A stretch of 32,717 bases of DNA from Sulfurovum sp. (GTDB lineage: Bacteria; Campylobacterota; Campylobacteria; Campylobacterales; Sulfurovaceae). Under the pieces are notes generated by a model that was not told where the DNA came from, did no database searches, and worked only from the letters and a program-made list of their open reading frames with translations. Shown here one piece after another: positions 23,441 to 31,788 of this stretch. The translations under genes were made by a program, and so were the position numbers. Numbering within the stretch: the first letter of the stretch is position 1; the number at the start of each line of letters is the position of its first letter. Location of the stretch: positions 1 to 32,717 of the forward strand of contig JALSHU010000106.1 of assembly GCA_026982075.1 (NCBI GenBank), read 5' to 3'.

Positions 23441-24286
23441 ATGCATAAATTCATACTTATTTTTCTATTGTCCACAAGCTACCTGTTGTCAAATATACAT
23501 GCAATAGTCAGTATCTTACCTCAAGTCACATTTCTTAAAGCCATTGGAGGAGATAAAGTAACGATTGAACTTATGGTTCAACCTGGAAACTCCCCACATA
23601 TCTATGAGCCAAAACCTTCACAGATGTTGGCTATTGCAAAAGCAGACCTTTATTTTGCGATAGATGTCGAATTTGAAAATGTATGGCTACCCAAATTTAT
23701 GAACTTAAATAAAAAAATGAAAGTGATTGATATCGCAGATTCTATACCTAAAATACAGATGAAAACGTCCCATCGTACACATGCTCAACATTCACATGAA
23801 GGTGATGACCCACATATCTGGACAGATCCGAAGAATGTAAAGATGATTGCACAAAATATATACAAGGCATTGGCACAATACGACCCTGAGAATAAAAGCT
23901 ATTACAAAACAAAGCTTGAAACTTTTTTAGATTTTATAAACGATACTGACATGAAAATAAAAAAAATCTTTTCTTCCTTAAAAGAAAAACCTACTTTTAT
24001 GGTATTTCATCCTTCGTGGAGTTACTTCGCTAAAGCGTATAACTTAGAACAAATTGTGGTAGAAGTTGAAGGGAAAGCCCCTAAACCAAAAGAGCTCATC
24101 CACCTTATCAAGGAAGCACGAAAAACACAAGTTAAGGCTATTTTTACACAAGCAGAGTTTTCAGATGCAAGTGCACGTATTATTGCTAAAGAATTAGGTA
24201 TTCCTGTCATTAAAGTAAGCCCATTAGCCCCAAACTGGTCAGAAAACCTCCTATCCATTGCCAAAACAATGACAGGAAAACACTAA
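23441..24286 (+). CDS. znuA: Zinc ABC transporter, periplasmic substrate-binding protein
   Basis: A 281-aa cluster A-I binding protein with a signal peptide (about 1-20). Metal ligands are H53 (NSPHIYEP), H125 (DDPHIWTD) and H190 (VFHPSWSYF). A short His-rich loop (about 111-119, HRTHAQHSH) precedes the second ligand. The C-terminal Asp that completes the manganese site in TroA/PsaA is replaced by Ser in VSPLAPNW, so the 3-His set points to zinc. It delivers Zn2+ to the ZnuBC importer. The stop is one base before the znuC ATG. There is no Shine-Dalgarno before its ATG. Confidence 0.92.
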   Translation: MHKFILIFLLSTSYLLSNIHAIVSILPQVTFLKAIGGDKVTIELMVQPGNSPHIYEPKPSQMLAIAKADLYFAIDVEFENVWLPKFMNLNKKMKVIDIADSIPKIQMKTSHRTHAQHSHEGDDPHIWTDPKNVKMIAQNIYKALAQYDPENKSYYKTKLETFLDFINDTDMKIKKIFSSLKEKPTFMVFHPSWSYFAKAYNLEQIVVEVEGKAPKPKELIHLIKEARKTQVKAIFTQAEFSDASARIIAKELGIPVIKVSPLAPNWSENLLSIAKTMTGKH

Positions 24287-24287
24287 T

Positions 24288-25073
24288 ATGTCTGTTGTTG
24301 AAATCACTGATCTTAGTTTTTCCTATGAAAAACAAACTGTATTGGAAAACATCGACCTCAAAGTAGAAGAGAAAGACTTTCTTGCCATCATAGGACCAAA
24401 TGGTGGAGGAAAATCCACACTTCTTAAACTTATTTTGGGCATTTATACCCCAAAAAAAGGAAATATTACAGTTTTAGGAAAAATGCCAAAACATAGTCTT
24501 ACGCAAATAGGTTATGTACCTCAAAACACCAATGTAAATACAGACTTTCCCATTAAGGTTATTGAAGTCGTAATGATGGGTCATGTTGAAGGTAAACGTC
24601 CACTATTTGGTTATGGTAAGCACGAAGAACTCTGTGCTCTTGGTGCCTTGGAAAAAGTAGGCATGGATGATTATGCTCAAACCAAAATAGGTTCTCTTTC
24701 TGGTGGACAACGTCAAAGGGTTATGATAGCACGTGCACTATGTACACATCCCCAAATACTTATACTTGATGAGCCTACCTCAAGCATAGATATTACCGGA
24801 CAGAAAGAAATCTATGAATTACTCAAAACTTTAAATGAACATATCACCATCATCGTTGTAAGTCATGATATCTCTGTCATACTTGAATATGCGAACAAGG
24901 CAACACACATTAATAAAACACTCTCATATCATGATATATCAGACAAAAAACAAACCTTCCATACCCATGGAAAAGATGAACACTTTTGTGAAATAGAACT
25001 TTTACAAATGTTAGGAGCTGAAAATTGTGATACTTGTGAAGAAGAGATACCCACATGGAGACAAAAACCATGA
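24288..25073 (+). CDS. znuC: Zinc ABC transporter, ATP-binding protein
   Basis: A 261-aa ATPase with Walker A GPNGGGKST (36-44), Q-loop YVPQN (76-80), signature LSGGQ (137-141), Walker B LILDEP (158-163) and the H-loop VVSHD. It powers zinc import at the inner-membrane face. The C-terminal tail is unusually rich in potential metal ligands: FHTHGKDEHFC and then CDTCEEE. It follows znuA by one base and overlaps the permease start by four (ATGA). Confidence 0.93.
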   Translation: MSVVEITDLSFSYEKQTVLENIDLKVEEKDFLAIIGPNGGGKSTLLKLILGIYTPKKGNITVLGKMPKHSLTQIGYVPQNTNVNTDFPIKVIEVVMMGHVEGKRPLFGYGKHEELCALGALEKVGMDDYAQTKIGSLSGGQRQRVMIARALCTHPQILILDEPTSSIDITGQKEIYELLKTLNEHITIIVVSHDISVILEYANKATHINKTLSYHDISDKKQTFHTHGKDEHFCEIELLQMLGAENCDTCEEEIPTWRQKP

Positions 25074-25876
25074 TGGAAGCCTTACAATTTGAATTTATGC
25101 AACATGCCATACTTGCTGGTATTTTAGTCAGTTTTGCTGCTGGTATTATTGGGTCTTTAATTGTTGTGAACCGTATGGTATTTTTGGCAGGTGGTATCGC
25201 CCACACATCCTATGGGGGTATAGGACTTGCTGTCTATTTTGGTCTTCCCATATTTTTAGGTGCATCAATTTTTGCAGTAGGTGCTGCCCTGCTCATAGCA
25301 GCACTTACTCTCAAAAAACGCCATCGTATGGACACATTTATTGGACTTATTTGGGCTGTAGGTATGGCTATAGGTGTAATCTTTGTAGATTTAACTCCTG
25401 GATACAATGTAGATCTTATGAGTTATCTTTTTGGCTCAATACTCGCTGTGAGTTCAGAAGATCTTTATTTTATGGCTGGACTACTGGCTCTTATACTCTT
25501 TATCGTAACCTTTTGGTACCGTGATATACTTGCTATCTCTTATGACTCAGAGTATGCTGCATTACGTGATGTTAATGTCAAGTTCTTCTATACACTCATA
25601 CTTGTACTCTCCGCCTTAACTGTGGTTGTTGCCATCAAAGTGGTAGGTCTTATTTTGGTTATTGCGATGCTTACGATTCCTGTTTATATTGCAGAAAAGC
25701 TTTCAAACAGTCTATTTTCTATGATGTTTATCTCTGGTAGTATTGCTACACTCTTTACACTCCTTGGCTTATGGACTTCCTATACTTATAACCTTACGTC
25801 CGGGGCATCTATCATCATTGTCTCCGCTGTATCACTAGGTATTTTCTTACTTTTCAACAAAAAGGTTATTTTATGA
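25070..25876 (+). CDS. znuB: Zinc ABC transporter, permease
   Basis: A 268-aa inner-membrane permease of the ABC-3 family with about eight or nine hydrophobic segments. The early GIIGSLIVVNRMVFLAGGIAHTSYGGIGLAVYF (in pieces: SLIVVNRMVFLAGGIAH) is the conserved family block, and VVAIKVVGLILVIAMLTIP is the second. I start at ATG 25070, which has GGAG nine bases upstream and overlaps the znuC stop as ATGA; an in-frame ATG at 25055 is also possible. It forms the channel for Zn2+ delivered by ZnuA. Confidence 0.92.
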   Translation: MMEALQFEFMQHAILAGILVSFAAGIIGSLIVVNRMVFLAGGIAHTSYGGIGLAVYFGLPIFLGASIFAVGAALLIAALTLKKRHRMDTFIGLIWAVGMAIGVIFVDLTPGYNVDLMSYLFGSILAVSSEDLYFMAGLLALILFIVTFWYRDILAISYDSEYAALRDVNVKFFYTLILVLSALTVVVAIKVVGLILVIAMLTIPVYIAEKLSNSLFSMMFISGSIATLFTLLGLWTSYTYNLTSGASIIIVSAVSLGIFLLFNKKVIL

Positions 25877-26052
25877 AACCTCTCCTCAAACTACTTTTCG
25901 TGACACTTTTCTTACATGGATGTACACCAGGCATTGGAATAGGTATTCCACTAGGTCCAGTTGGATTTATAGGGGTTGGTGCAAACAAAAATGGTATACA
26001 TCCTACTGCTGGGGTTCGAGCTGGACCTGTGGGTGTCGGAGTGAGTGGTTAA
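25873..26052 (+). CDS. Tiny glycine-rich lipoprotein at the end of the znu operon
   Basis: A 59-aa protein whose ATG overlaps the znuB stop (ATGA). The signal MKPLLKLLFVTLFLHGC ends in a lipobox (Cys17). The mature 43 residues are mostly Gly, Val, Pro, Ile and Ala with a repeated GPVG motif: GIPLGPVGFIGVG and later RAGPVGVGVSG. There are no Cys or His residues beyond the lipidated Cys and one His, so it is not an obvious zinc carrier. I do not recognise a family. Coupling to znuB suggests an outer-membrane accessory to zinc uptake, but only by position. Confidence 0.65.
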   Translation: MKPLLKLLFVTLFLHGCTPGIGIGIPLGPVGFIGVGANKNGIHPTAGVRAGPVGVGVSG

Positions 26053-26134
26053 ATTATTTTACATTGTGCCTACTATAGTTCTATATACGTCTTATGTTCT
26101 TGATACATCTAAGGTTTTACGATACACTACCCAT

Positions 26135-26470
26135 ATGAAAAACTTTTTACAAACTGTCAGTGCACTCAACGATGAGACTAGACTAACCATACTTAGATTT
26201 ATAGATCTCAATGGTTCTGTATGTGTATGCGATATAGAGGCAGCCTTTTGCATGATTCAATCTCGGATTTCAAGACATCTTAAAATCCTAAAAGAAGCTG
26301 GATTCTTACGTGTCAAACGTCAAGGACGTTGGGCATTTTACTCTATACGCTCTCCTCTTGATACATTTCGTCAAGATATTTTAAAAGAAATTTCTTATTT
26401 AGAGATGCATGTACCTCAACTTGAGAAAAACTGTAAGAACAATATAAAAGAGACATACTTAAAAGATTAA
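26135..26470 (+). CDS. ArsR/SmtB-family metal-responsive repressor
   Basis: A 111-aa winged-helix regulator: ALNDETRLTILRFI (about 9-22), then CVCDIEAAFCMIQSRISRHLK, the recognition helix region, and LRVKRQGRWAFYSI, the wing. The CVCD segment is the thiolate site of arsenite/antimonite-sensing ArsR proteins (alpha-3 site), with another Cys seven residues on. I start at ATG 26135 because MKNFLQTVSALND matches the family N-terminus; an in-frame GTG at 26045 overlaps the lipoprotein gene. There is no clear Shine-Dalgarno. It may read through from the znu operon or use its own TTGATA/TACACT promoter. Ligand and target are unproven. Confidence 0.87.
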   Translation: MKNFLQTVSALNDETRLTILRFIDLNGSVCVCDIEAAFCMIQSRISRHLKILKEAGFLRVKRQGRWAFYSIRSPLDTFRQDILKEISYLEMHVPQLEKNCKNNIKETYLKD

Positions 26471-26483
26471 TGGATTCCCCCTC

Positions 26484-27236
26484 TCAATATGAAAACCATA
26501 TTTTTTTCACCAACATACCCAATGCAAAGATATAAAGTAACAATAATGCCATTTTATGATTTTTAGATGAAATATGCTCTTTTAACCAAATACCCAGCGT
26601 CACACCTAACAATGAAGCTGTTGCAACAATCAACCCATTTTGAAAATCTATTGTACCCGAGCTTAATCTACTTATCATCCCCGCAACAGATGAAAAGGCA
26701 ACAAAAAACAGTCCTGCACTGACTGCTTTTTTTATAGGGTAGTGTAATACTCCAACAAGTAAAGGAATCAATATGATAGAACCTCCAATACCCAGTGTAA
26801 TAGCAAAAATACCAATACCTACACCTAGACTGAAAAGTAGCATAACAGAAAGCGTTTTTGTTTGGGAATCATCTTCATGGTTTTGAGAGAAAAAAAGTCT
26901 AAAAAGTGCAAAAATCAAAAGACTGAAAAATAAAAACTGTAAGACTTCATCCGAAATATACTCGGTTACATATCCACCTATATAACCACCTACAAAACCA
27001 CCTAAACCTACATACAATCCTTCACCAATGATAAGTGAACCTCTTTTATAATTCAAGTATGAACCATATACGGAAGAAAACACCATCTGAATAATAGAAA
27101 TACCAATCGCTGTTTTAATATCAAAACCAAGTACCAAAAGCATAGGTATGAGTATCATACCCCCACCTATACCAAAGAACCCAGACATAGTTCCTATAAA
27201 AATACCAACAAACACAAGTTCCATCATCTCATACAC
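26484..27236 (-). CDS. TauE/SafE-family transporter
   Basis: A 250-aa membrane protein with about eight helices in two homologous halves. Each half starts with the family motif: GFFGIGGGMILIPMLL (about 20-35) and TLGIGGSIILIPLLVGV in the second. TauE/SafE proteins are thought to export sulfite, sulfoacetate or related sulfur compounds. It is convergent with arsR (13 bases apart). Substrate is not predictable. In a sulfur-metabolising organism a sulfur oxyanion would be natural, but an arsR-linked thiol-related ligand cannot be excluded. Confidence 0.87.
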   Translation of the reverse strand: MYEMMELVFVGIFIGTMSGFFGIGGGMILIPMLLVLGFDIKTAIGISIIQMVFSSVYGSYLNYKRGSLIIGEGLYVGLGGFVGGYIGGYVTEYISDEVLQFLFFSLLIFALFRLFFSQNHEDDSQTKTLSVMLLFSLGVGIGIFAITLGIGGSIILIPLLVGVLHYPIKKAVSAGLFFVAFSSVAGMISRLSSGTIDFQNGLIVATASLLGVTLGIWLKEHISSKNHKMALLLLYIFALGMLVKKIWFSY

Positions 27237-27309
27237 TCCAGCAATAAACTTGGAAGTATATCATTTTTAATTTTTTAAATTGAAAGAAAGTACTTTGAAG
27301 GTATTTGAC

Positions 27310-28269
27310 TTAACTCGATGTACCGATAAATTTTTGAGAAAAGAATGCTTCTATCATCTCTCTCATCTCTGTAGGATCTTCTGTTCGATTCACATCATTC
27401 CTAAAAAGTGATGCACCCTGATAACCTGCTTTAGAGTATGAGTGAAGGTTTTTTCTGAAAATAATAGCCCCATATGCATCATAATGTTTTATCATTTGGT
27501 CAAAATGCTCTAAGACTACTTCTTTAATGAGTTCAGAAGTAGGCTCTTGCAGTCCTTCTTTTATTTGACTGAAAATCCAGGGTTTTCCAACTGCAGCACG
27601 TCCTATCATTACTCCATCTGCTTTTGTGTGATCCAAAACCCACTGAGCCTTAGCAGGAGAATCAATATCACCATTTGCAAGCATAGGAATGGATACAGAC
27701 TGCTTTATCTCTGCTAATGCATCATAATCTACTGCTGCTTTATATCTCCCTGCTCTCGTACGCCCATGTACTGCAATATAATCAGCGCCTGATTCTTGGC
27801 AAATATGCGCTATCTCTATATGGTTTTTTTCATTGAAGCCTAAGCGGAATTTTACAGAAGTATATTCTTTATTAGAATATTTTTTAATGGTTTCTATTAC
27901 TTTAGCCATTTGGGGTAAATCCGTTAACAGTGAAGATCCTTGCAGATTATTCACTACTTTTGGTGCAGGACATCCACAATTTAAATCTATAGATGTAATC
28001 TCTTCACGTGCATTGATGATTTCCACTGCACGTTTAATAACTTCAAGGTCAGACCCCGCAATCTGAATGGCATAAGGATTTTCTATAGGTGCCTTTTCAA
28101 GCATCTTATATGTTTTTTTTGAATGGTGAATCAGTGCATTGGAAGATATCATTTCACTTATAGTAAGGTCAACCCCAAATTTTTTCACAACAGAACGAAA
28201 AGGGAGATCTGTAAAGCCAGCTAAAGGTGCTAAAACATACAAAGGTTTAGAAAAATCGAGTGAAGCCAT
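27310..28269 (-). CDS. dus: tRNA-dihydrouridine synthase (DusB-like)
   Basis: A 319-aa FMN enzyme that reduces uridine in the tRNA D-loop. It begins YVLAPLAGFTDLPFRSVV and contains SIDLNCGCPAPKVVNN, with C100 as the probable catalytic acid. TSVKFRLGF, IAVHGRTRAGRY and MLANGDIDSPAKA complete the flavin and substrate site; VMIGRAAVGKPWIF is the phosphate loop. It ends a minus-strand operon and lies six bases after the preceding membrane protein. The DusB-type assignment is by overall pattern; the exact uridine target is not certain. Confidence 0.93.
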   Translation of the reverse strand: MASLDFSKPLYVLAPLAGFTDLPFRSVVKKFGVDLTISEMISSNALIHHSKKTYKMLEKAPIENPYAIQIAGSDLEVIKRAVEIINAREEITSIDLNCGCPAPKVVNNLQGSSLLTDLPQMAKVIETIKKYSNKEYTSVKFRLGFNEKNHIEIAHICQESGADYIAVHGRTRAGRYKAAVDYDALAEIKQSVSIPMLANGDIDSPAKAQWVLDHTKADGVMIGRAAVGKPWIFSQIKEGLQEPTSELIKEVVLEHFDQMIKHYDAYGAIIFRKNLHSYSKAGYQGASLFRNDVNRTEDPTEMREMIEAFFSQKFIGTSS

Positions 28270-28275
28270 ACAGAT

Positions 28276-29325
28276 TTATAACATTTTGGTCTCTGTACAC
28301 ACAGAATGTACATCGATAATATCTTCTAATTTATATTTGTTATTGCTACGTTTAAGCTCATATAACGCCCTATACTTCATAAACTCATCTTCTTCTTGCT
28401 CTTCTAAATATGCCGCAACTTGATCTAACAGTTCATATTCAAATAAAAGATAAAGATATGCATTTTGTGCTTTATTATTGTCATTTTGATATTTATGGAA
28501 TAAACTTAGATTTTCATCAGGTTTAAAATATTTTTTAGTTACCTGTGCAATCTTAATAAAGTCAATACAAGAGAGTTTTAATGTCTCTACAAAATCGTTT
28601 AATATCTCTTTTGTTAAGCCCATATCATCTTCTGTATTAAGCCTCTCCAGCATCACAAAAAAGTTTTCAACATCAAATATTTTAATATATTTTCGTGCCA
28701 TTTCAAAATTTTCTTTTTTTGCATATATTTTTAATGCTTGTTTTTGAACTCTCTGAGAATAGTTTGAAGGAGACTTCATGACATCTTCAATAAACTTTTC
28801 ATCAGATTCTAAACAGTTCAGTCTATTTTGTATCAAAATTGGATTACCTTCATTAAATACTTTAGCTATTTTTTCCTCTTTAAGATTAATATATTCTCCA
28901 TTTTTAATCTTTTGAATGATATTGACGATTTTAGCCAATCTTGGACTTAAACCCTCAACATTATCAATGATATTTAGTGAAGACTTACCTAAAAGTACTG
29001 CTGAACTTTTGATTTCAGACATCACATATTTTTGTTCTTTTGGTTCATTTACAAGTGACCAATAAAGTGCATCTTCCAATGTATTCGCATCACGTTGCCA
29101 TTTTTTTAACTTGAAATAGTTTCTTACCCCATAAAAAAGCATATGTCCAAGTGTAAATACAAATAAAAGTAACATAGGTAAAATGACCCATACTGCCACG
29201 GGAAAATTAAAATTGATTCCCATTACTTCTACAATAAAATTATTTGCATTAATCGTGTATGTAAATGCACCAATAATTGCAATAAGTGCAAATGTTGCAA
29301 AAATATATAAACCAAGTCTCATCAT
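28276..29325 (-). CDS. Conserved membrane protein with helical cytoplasmic domain
   Basis: A 349-aa protein with two N-terminal transmembrane helices (about 4-24 and 42-66) separated by a short extracytoplasmic loop, then a large all-helical domain (70-340). Helix lengths and spacing there (YSQRVQKQALKIYAKKENFEMARKYIKIFD) suggest tetratricopeptide-like hairpins. No catalytic motif is seen. It stands between dksA and dus, an order that I recall as conserved in Campylobacterota (in Campylobacter jejuni an uncharacterised membrane protein occupies the same place). Either MMRLG Met can serve as start; AAAGGA is upstream. Confidence 0.75.
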   Translation of the reverse strand: MMRLGLYIFATFALIAIIGAFTYTINANNFIVEVMGINFNFPVAVWVILPMLLLFVFTLGHMLFYGVRNYFKLKKWQRDANTLEDALYWSLVNEPKEQKYVMSEIKSSAVLLGKSSLNIIDNVEGLSPRLAKIVNIIQKIKNGEYINLKEEKIAKVFNEGNPILIQNRLNCLESDEKFIEDVMKSPSNYSQRVQKQALKIYAKKENFEMARKYIKIFDVENFFVMLERLNTEDDMGLTKEILNDFVETLKLSCIDFIKIAQVTKKYFKPDENLSLFHKYQNDNNKAQNAYLYLLFEYELLDQVAAYLEEQEEDEFMKYRALYELKRSNNKYKLEDIIDVHSVCTETKML

Positions 29326-29376
29326 AAATCCTTTATATAACTTAGTAAATTTAACGAAAACCCTATAACAGAGTTT

Positions 29377-29736
29377 TTATTTCATCTCTTCTTTTTCATT
29401 AATTTCACGACAGGTAATACAATAACGCGCAAAATTTTTCACTTCTAACCGTGGTATTGCGATATCTTCTTCACACATTTCACATATGCCATATGTGCCT
29501 TCTTTAATTTTATCTAAAGCAAGTTCAATTTCGTTTAATTCTTTTCGTTGTTGTATTAAAATAGCATTATCAACAACAGTTTCTGCAGATGCGGAAGAAT
29601 AATCACCTTCATCATTTAATTCCAATCCTCTTATCTCTTCCAATTCAAGAGAAGTCCCTCGAAGGTTTCTCTCTATTTGTACTCTTCTATCTAATAACTT
29701 ATTTTGGAACTCTTCTAACTCTATTTTTGTTAACAT
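29377..29736 (-). CDS. dksA: DksA/TraR-family transcription factor
   Basis: A 119-aa RNA polymerase-binding protein that acts with ppGpp. It is made of a long antiparallel coiled coil (about 1-80) and a C4 zinc finger (C85, C88, C106, C109). At the coiled-coil tip the motif is D42-E-G-D45-Y-S47: the two acidic residues of the classical DxxDxA are kept, but Ala is replaced by Ser. Start is ATG 29736, ten bases after rlmH. Shorter than E. coli DksA by about 30 residues, as is typical in Campylobacterota. Confidence 0.9.
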   Translation of the reverse strand: MLTKIELEEFQNKLLDRRVQIERNLRGTSLELEEIRGLELNDEGDYSSASAETVVDNAILIQQRKELNEIELALDKIKEGTYGICEMCEEDIAIPRLEVKNFARYCITCREINEKEEMK

Positions 29737-29746
29737 TTAAGTTTTC

Positions 29747-30208
29747 CTATTTATGATATGGATGGTTGTTGTTAATACTCAAACCTCTAAAAATTTGTTC
29801 TAATAAAACAACTTTCACAAGTTTGTGTGAAAGCGTTATTCTACCAAATGAAATTGAAGTTTTACATTTATCTAAAAAAATGCTTTCAAAGCCGTATGCA
29901 CCGCCAATAAAAAAATTTACCTGCATACTATTCTTAAGCAATTTTGCAAAATCGTGACTATCTACCTCCTTGGATCCTGGATCCAATGCAATATTGAGTC
30001 CTTTTGACATATATTTTTCCAAAGCTTGTGAATATGCTCTTTGTGCCGTTTTGGGTGAACTATCTTGCGCTTTTGAAATCTCTTTATCAAACACTTCAAT
30101 CACTTCAACAGTTGCAAATGGTTTTGCTATTTTCTTATAGTGTTCTATCAAACCAGTGTAAAGTATATCTTTCCCTTTTTTATCTATGATAATTACTCTA
30201 ATTTTCAT
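29747..30208 (-). CDS. rlmH: 23S rRNA (pseudouridine1915-N3)-methyltransferase
   Basis: A 153-aa SPOUT methyltransferase that methylates pseudouridine 1915 in helix 69 of 23S rRNA, inside the cytoplasm. The SAM-binding knot is visible as LNIALDPGSKE, then NFFIGGAYGFE and ITLSHKLVKVVLLEQIFRG. The C-terminus NNNHPYHK is diagnostic. Its ATG lies 11 bases inside the mltB coding sequence, with no gap to dksA beyond ten bases, so it is translationally coupled. Confidence 0.96.
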   Translation of the reverse strand: MKIRVIIIDKKGKDILYTGLIEHYKKIAKPFATVEVIEVFDKEISKAQDSSPKTAQRAYSQALEKYMSKGLNIALDPGSKEVDSHDFAKLLKNSMQVNFFIGGAYGFESIFLDKCKTSISFGRITLSHKLVKVVLLEQIFRGLSINNNHPYHK

Positions 30209-31223
30209 GACTTTTTTCCTTTAACTTCTCAGCAAGTTGATGTACTGACATAGCATAATAGGCACTGTGATTGTAACGTGTGATAACAAAAAAGTTTTTA
30301 GCGCCATACCAGAGTTCATCATATCTCTTTAAGGTGAGTTTTATCAAGCGAACTTTCCCCTTGTAATCCCATGTTTTTTTGGGTGCTATACCTTCTAAAG
30401 TACCTCGATCATACGTTTTTTTGTATCCCGTCTCATACTTGCTAAAGCGTATCCCTTTATAGCTCACCCTTGTTGCAACGACTTCTCCTTTACGCCAACC
30501 ATTTTTTTTAAGATAGTTGGCAATACTGGCTATTGCATCATGTGGATTTTGAAGTGTAATGCGTCCATCCCCATTAAAATCAACCCCATACGCATCGTAA
30601 TTACTAGGCATAAACTGCCCCAACCCTATTGCACCCGCATAAGAACCATAAACATTTTTAGGATTGAATTTCTGGGTATAAGCTAACTGTATAAATTTTT
30701 CTAACTCTTTTTTAAAAAAATTATTTCTTCTATTTTTTTCAAAAGCCAAAGTTGTTAATGTGTCAAATACAGGGTATTTCCCAACATTACTACCATAATT
30801 TGTTTCGATACCTATAATAGCTGCTATATATTCTTTAGGCACACCATATTTCTTTTCTACACGTTGAAAAACATCTTGATACTTTTTCAAAAAGACAACT
30901 CCCCTCTTTACTTGTTTATGATTGAGTTTTTGTCTAGAATATCTTTCCCAAGATCCATATTTTTGATAATATTTTTTTGATTGCTTTATCTCTTGAGCAG
31001 TTCGTTTATCTTGTAAGCGTTTTTGTTGCTTCCTTGGGGTAAAAGCACGTAAAGCTGTCTGTTGGACATGTACATCTAAAAATAGTTTTTCCAATGTCTC
31101 TTTTTTAAAATCATATTTCTGTGTCAGGGTATTGATAAATGAAATCACATCATCATCTCTTGTATAATCTTTAGCAAATGAAAAGAATGTCAATAAAAAG
31201 AATAAAATGATACTTTTTTTCAT
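30198..31223 (-). CDS. mltB: Lytic murein transglycosylase B
   Basis: A 341-aa periplasmic enzyme with an N-terminal signal peptide (about 1-17) and no lipobox Cys, so it is soluble. It cleaves peptidoglycan glycan strands with 1,6-anhydroMurNAc formation. The catalytic glutamate is E140 in IIGIETNYGSNVGKYPVFD, and the lysozyme-like SYAGAIGLGQFMPSNYDAYG and DAIASIANYLKKNGW segments are clear. It heads the operon mltB-rlmH-dksA-membrane protein-dus and makes the substrate type that AnmK at the other end of the window recycles. Confidence 0.94.
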   Translation of the reverse strand: MKKSIILFFLLTFFSFAKDYTRDDDVISFINTLTQKYDFKKETLEKLFLDVHVQQTALRAFTPRKQQKRLQDKRTAQEIKQSKKYYQKYGSWERYSRQKLNHKQVKRGVVFLKKYQDVFQRVEKKYGVPKEYIAAIIGIETNYGSNVGKYPVFDTLTTLAFEKNRRNNFFKKELEKFIQLAYTQKFNPKNVYGSYAGAIGLGQFMPSNYDAYGVDFNGDGRITLQNPHDAIASIANYLKKNGWRKGEVVATRVSYKGIRFSKYETGYKKTYDRGTLEGIAPKKTWDYKGKVRLIKLTLKRYDELWYGAKNFFVITRYNHSAYYAMSVHQLAEKLKEKSHEN

Positions 31224-31278
31224 CTACAGTTCCTATTTTTTTGCTATTGTAACTAAATAGTTTATAGGAAGGTATAAA

Positions 31279-31737
31279 ATGAAAAAAGTTTTATTTGTAT
31301 GTCTAGGGAATATTTGTAGAAGCCCATTAGCACAGGGCATTGCTCAACAACTTAGTCAAAAAACAAACCTAAAGTTAGAGATAGACTCAGCAGGAACTAG
31401 TGCATGGCATATTGGAGAAGCACCTTGTGACAACTCCGTCAAAGTTGCCCTTGATCATCATATTGATATTAGTCAACAGCACTCTCGAACTATCACAAAT
31501 GAAGATATTCATAAATTTGATTATGTCATAGCTATGGACAAAAAAAACAAAACAGATCTTGAAAATTTTGGTTTTAAAAATATCTATCTTTTGGGTGATT
31601 TTGGTGAATATAAAGGTGCAGATGTCCCTGACCCTTATTTTTTTGATGCTTTTGAAGGCTTTGAAAAAGTCTACTCTATGATAGAGCTTTGCGTAACTGA
31701 TATGATTCAAAAAATAGAACAAGGAAATCTAAAATAA
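31279..31737 (+). CDS. Low-molecular-weight protein-tyrosine phosphatase
   Basis: A 152-aa cytosolic phosphatase with the P-loop CLGNICRSP (C8 nucleophile, R14) at the very N-terminus and the general acid Asp in the DPYF loop (VPDPYFFD, about residue 117). The family dephosphorylates phosphotyrosine, often of exopolysaccharide kinases, or arsenate in related proteins. It is divergent from mltB with 55 bases between. AGGAAGG stands upstream of the ATG at 31279. No tyrosine-kinase gene is in the window, so the partner is unknown. Confidence 0.92.
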   Translation: MKKVLFVCLGNICRSPLAQGIAQQLSQKTNLKLEIDSAGTSAWHIGEAPCDNSVKVALDHHIDISQQHSRTITNEDIHKFDYVIAMDKKNKTDLENFGFKNIYLLGDFGEYKGADVPDPYFFDAFEGFEKVYSMIELCVTDMIQKIEQGNLK

Positions 31738-31788
31738 CACTAAACAGCATAATCTAATAGAATCAAAAAACAAATGGCGCCAACTCTT

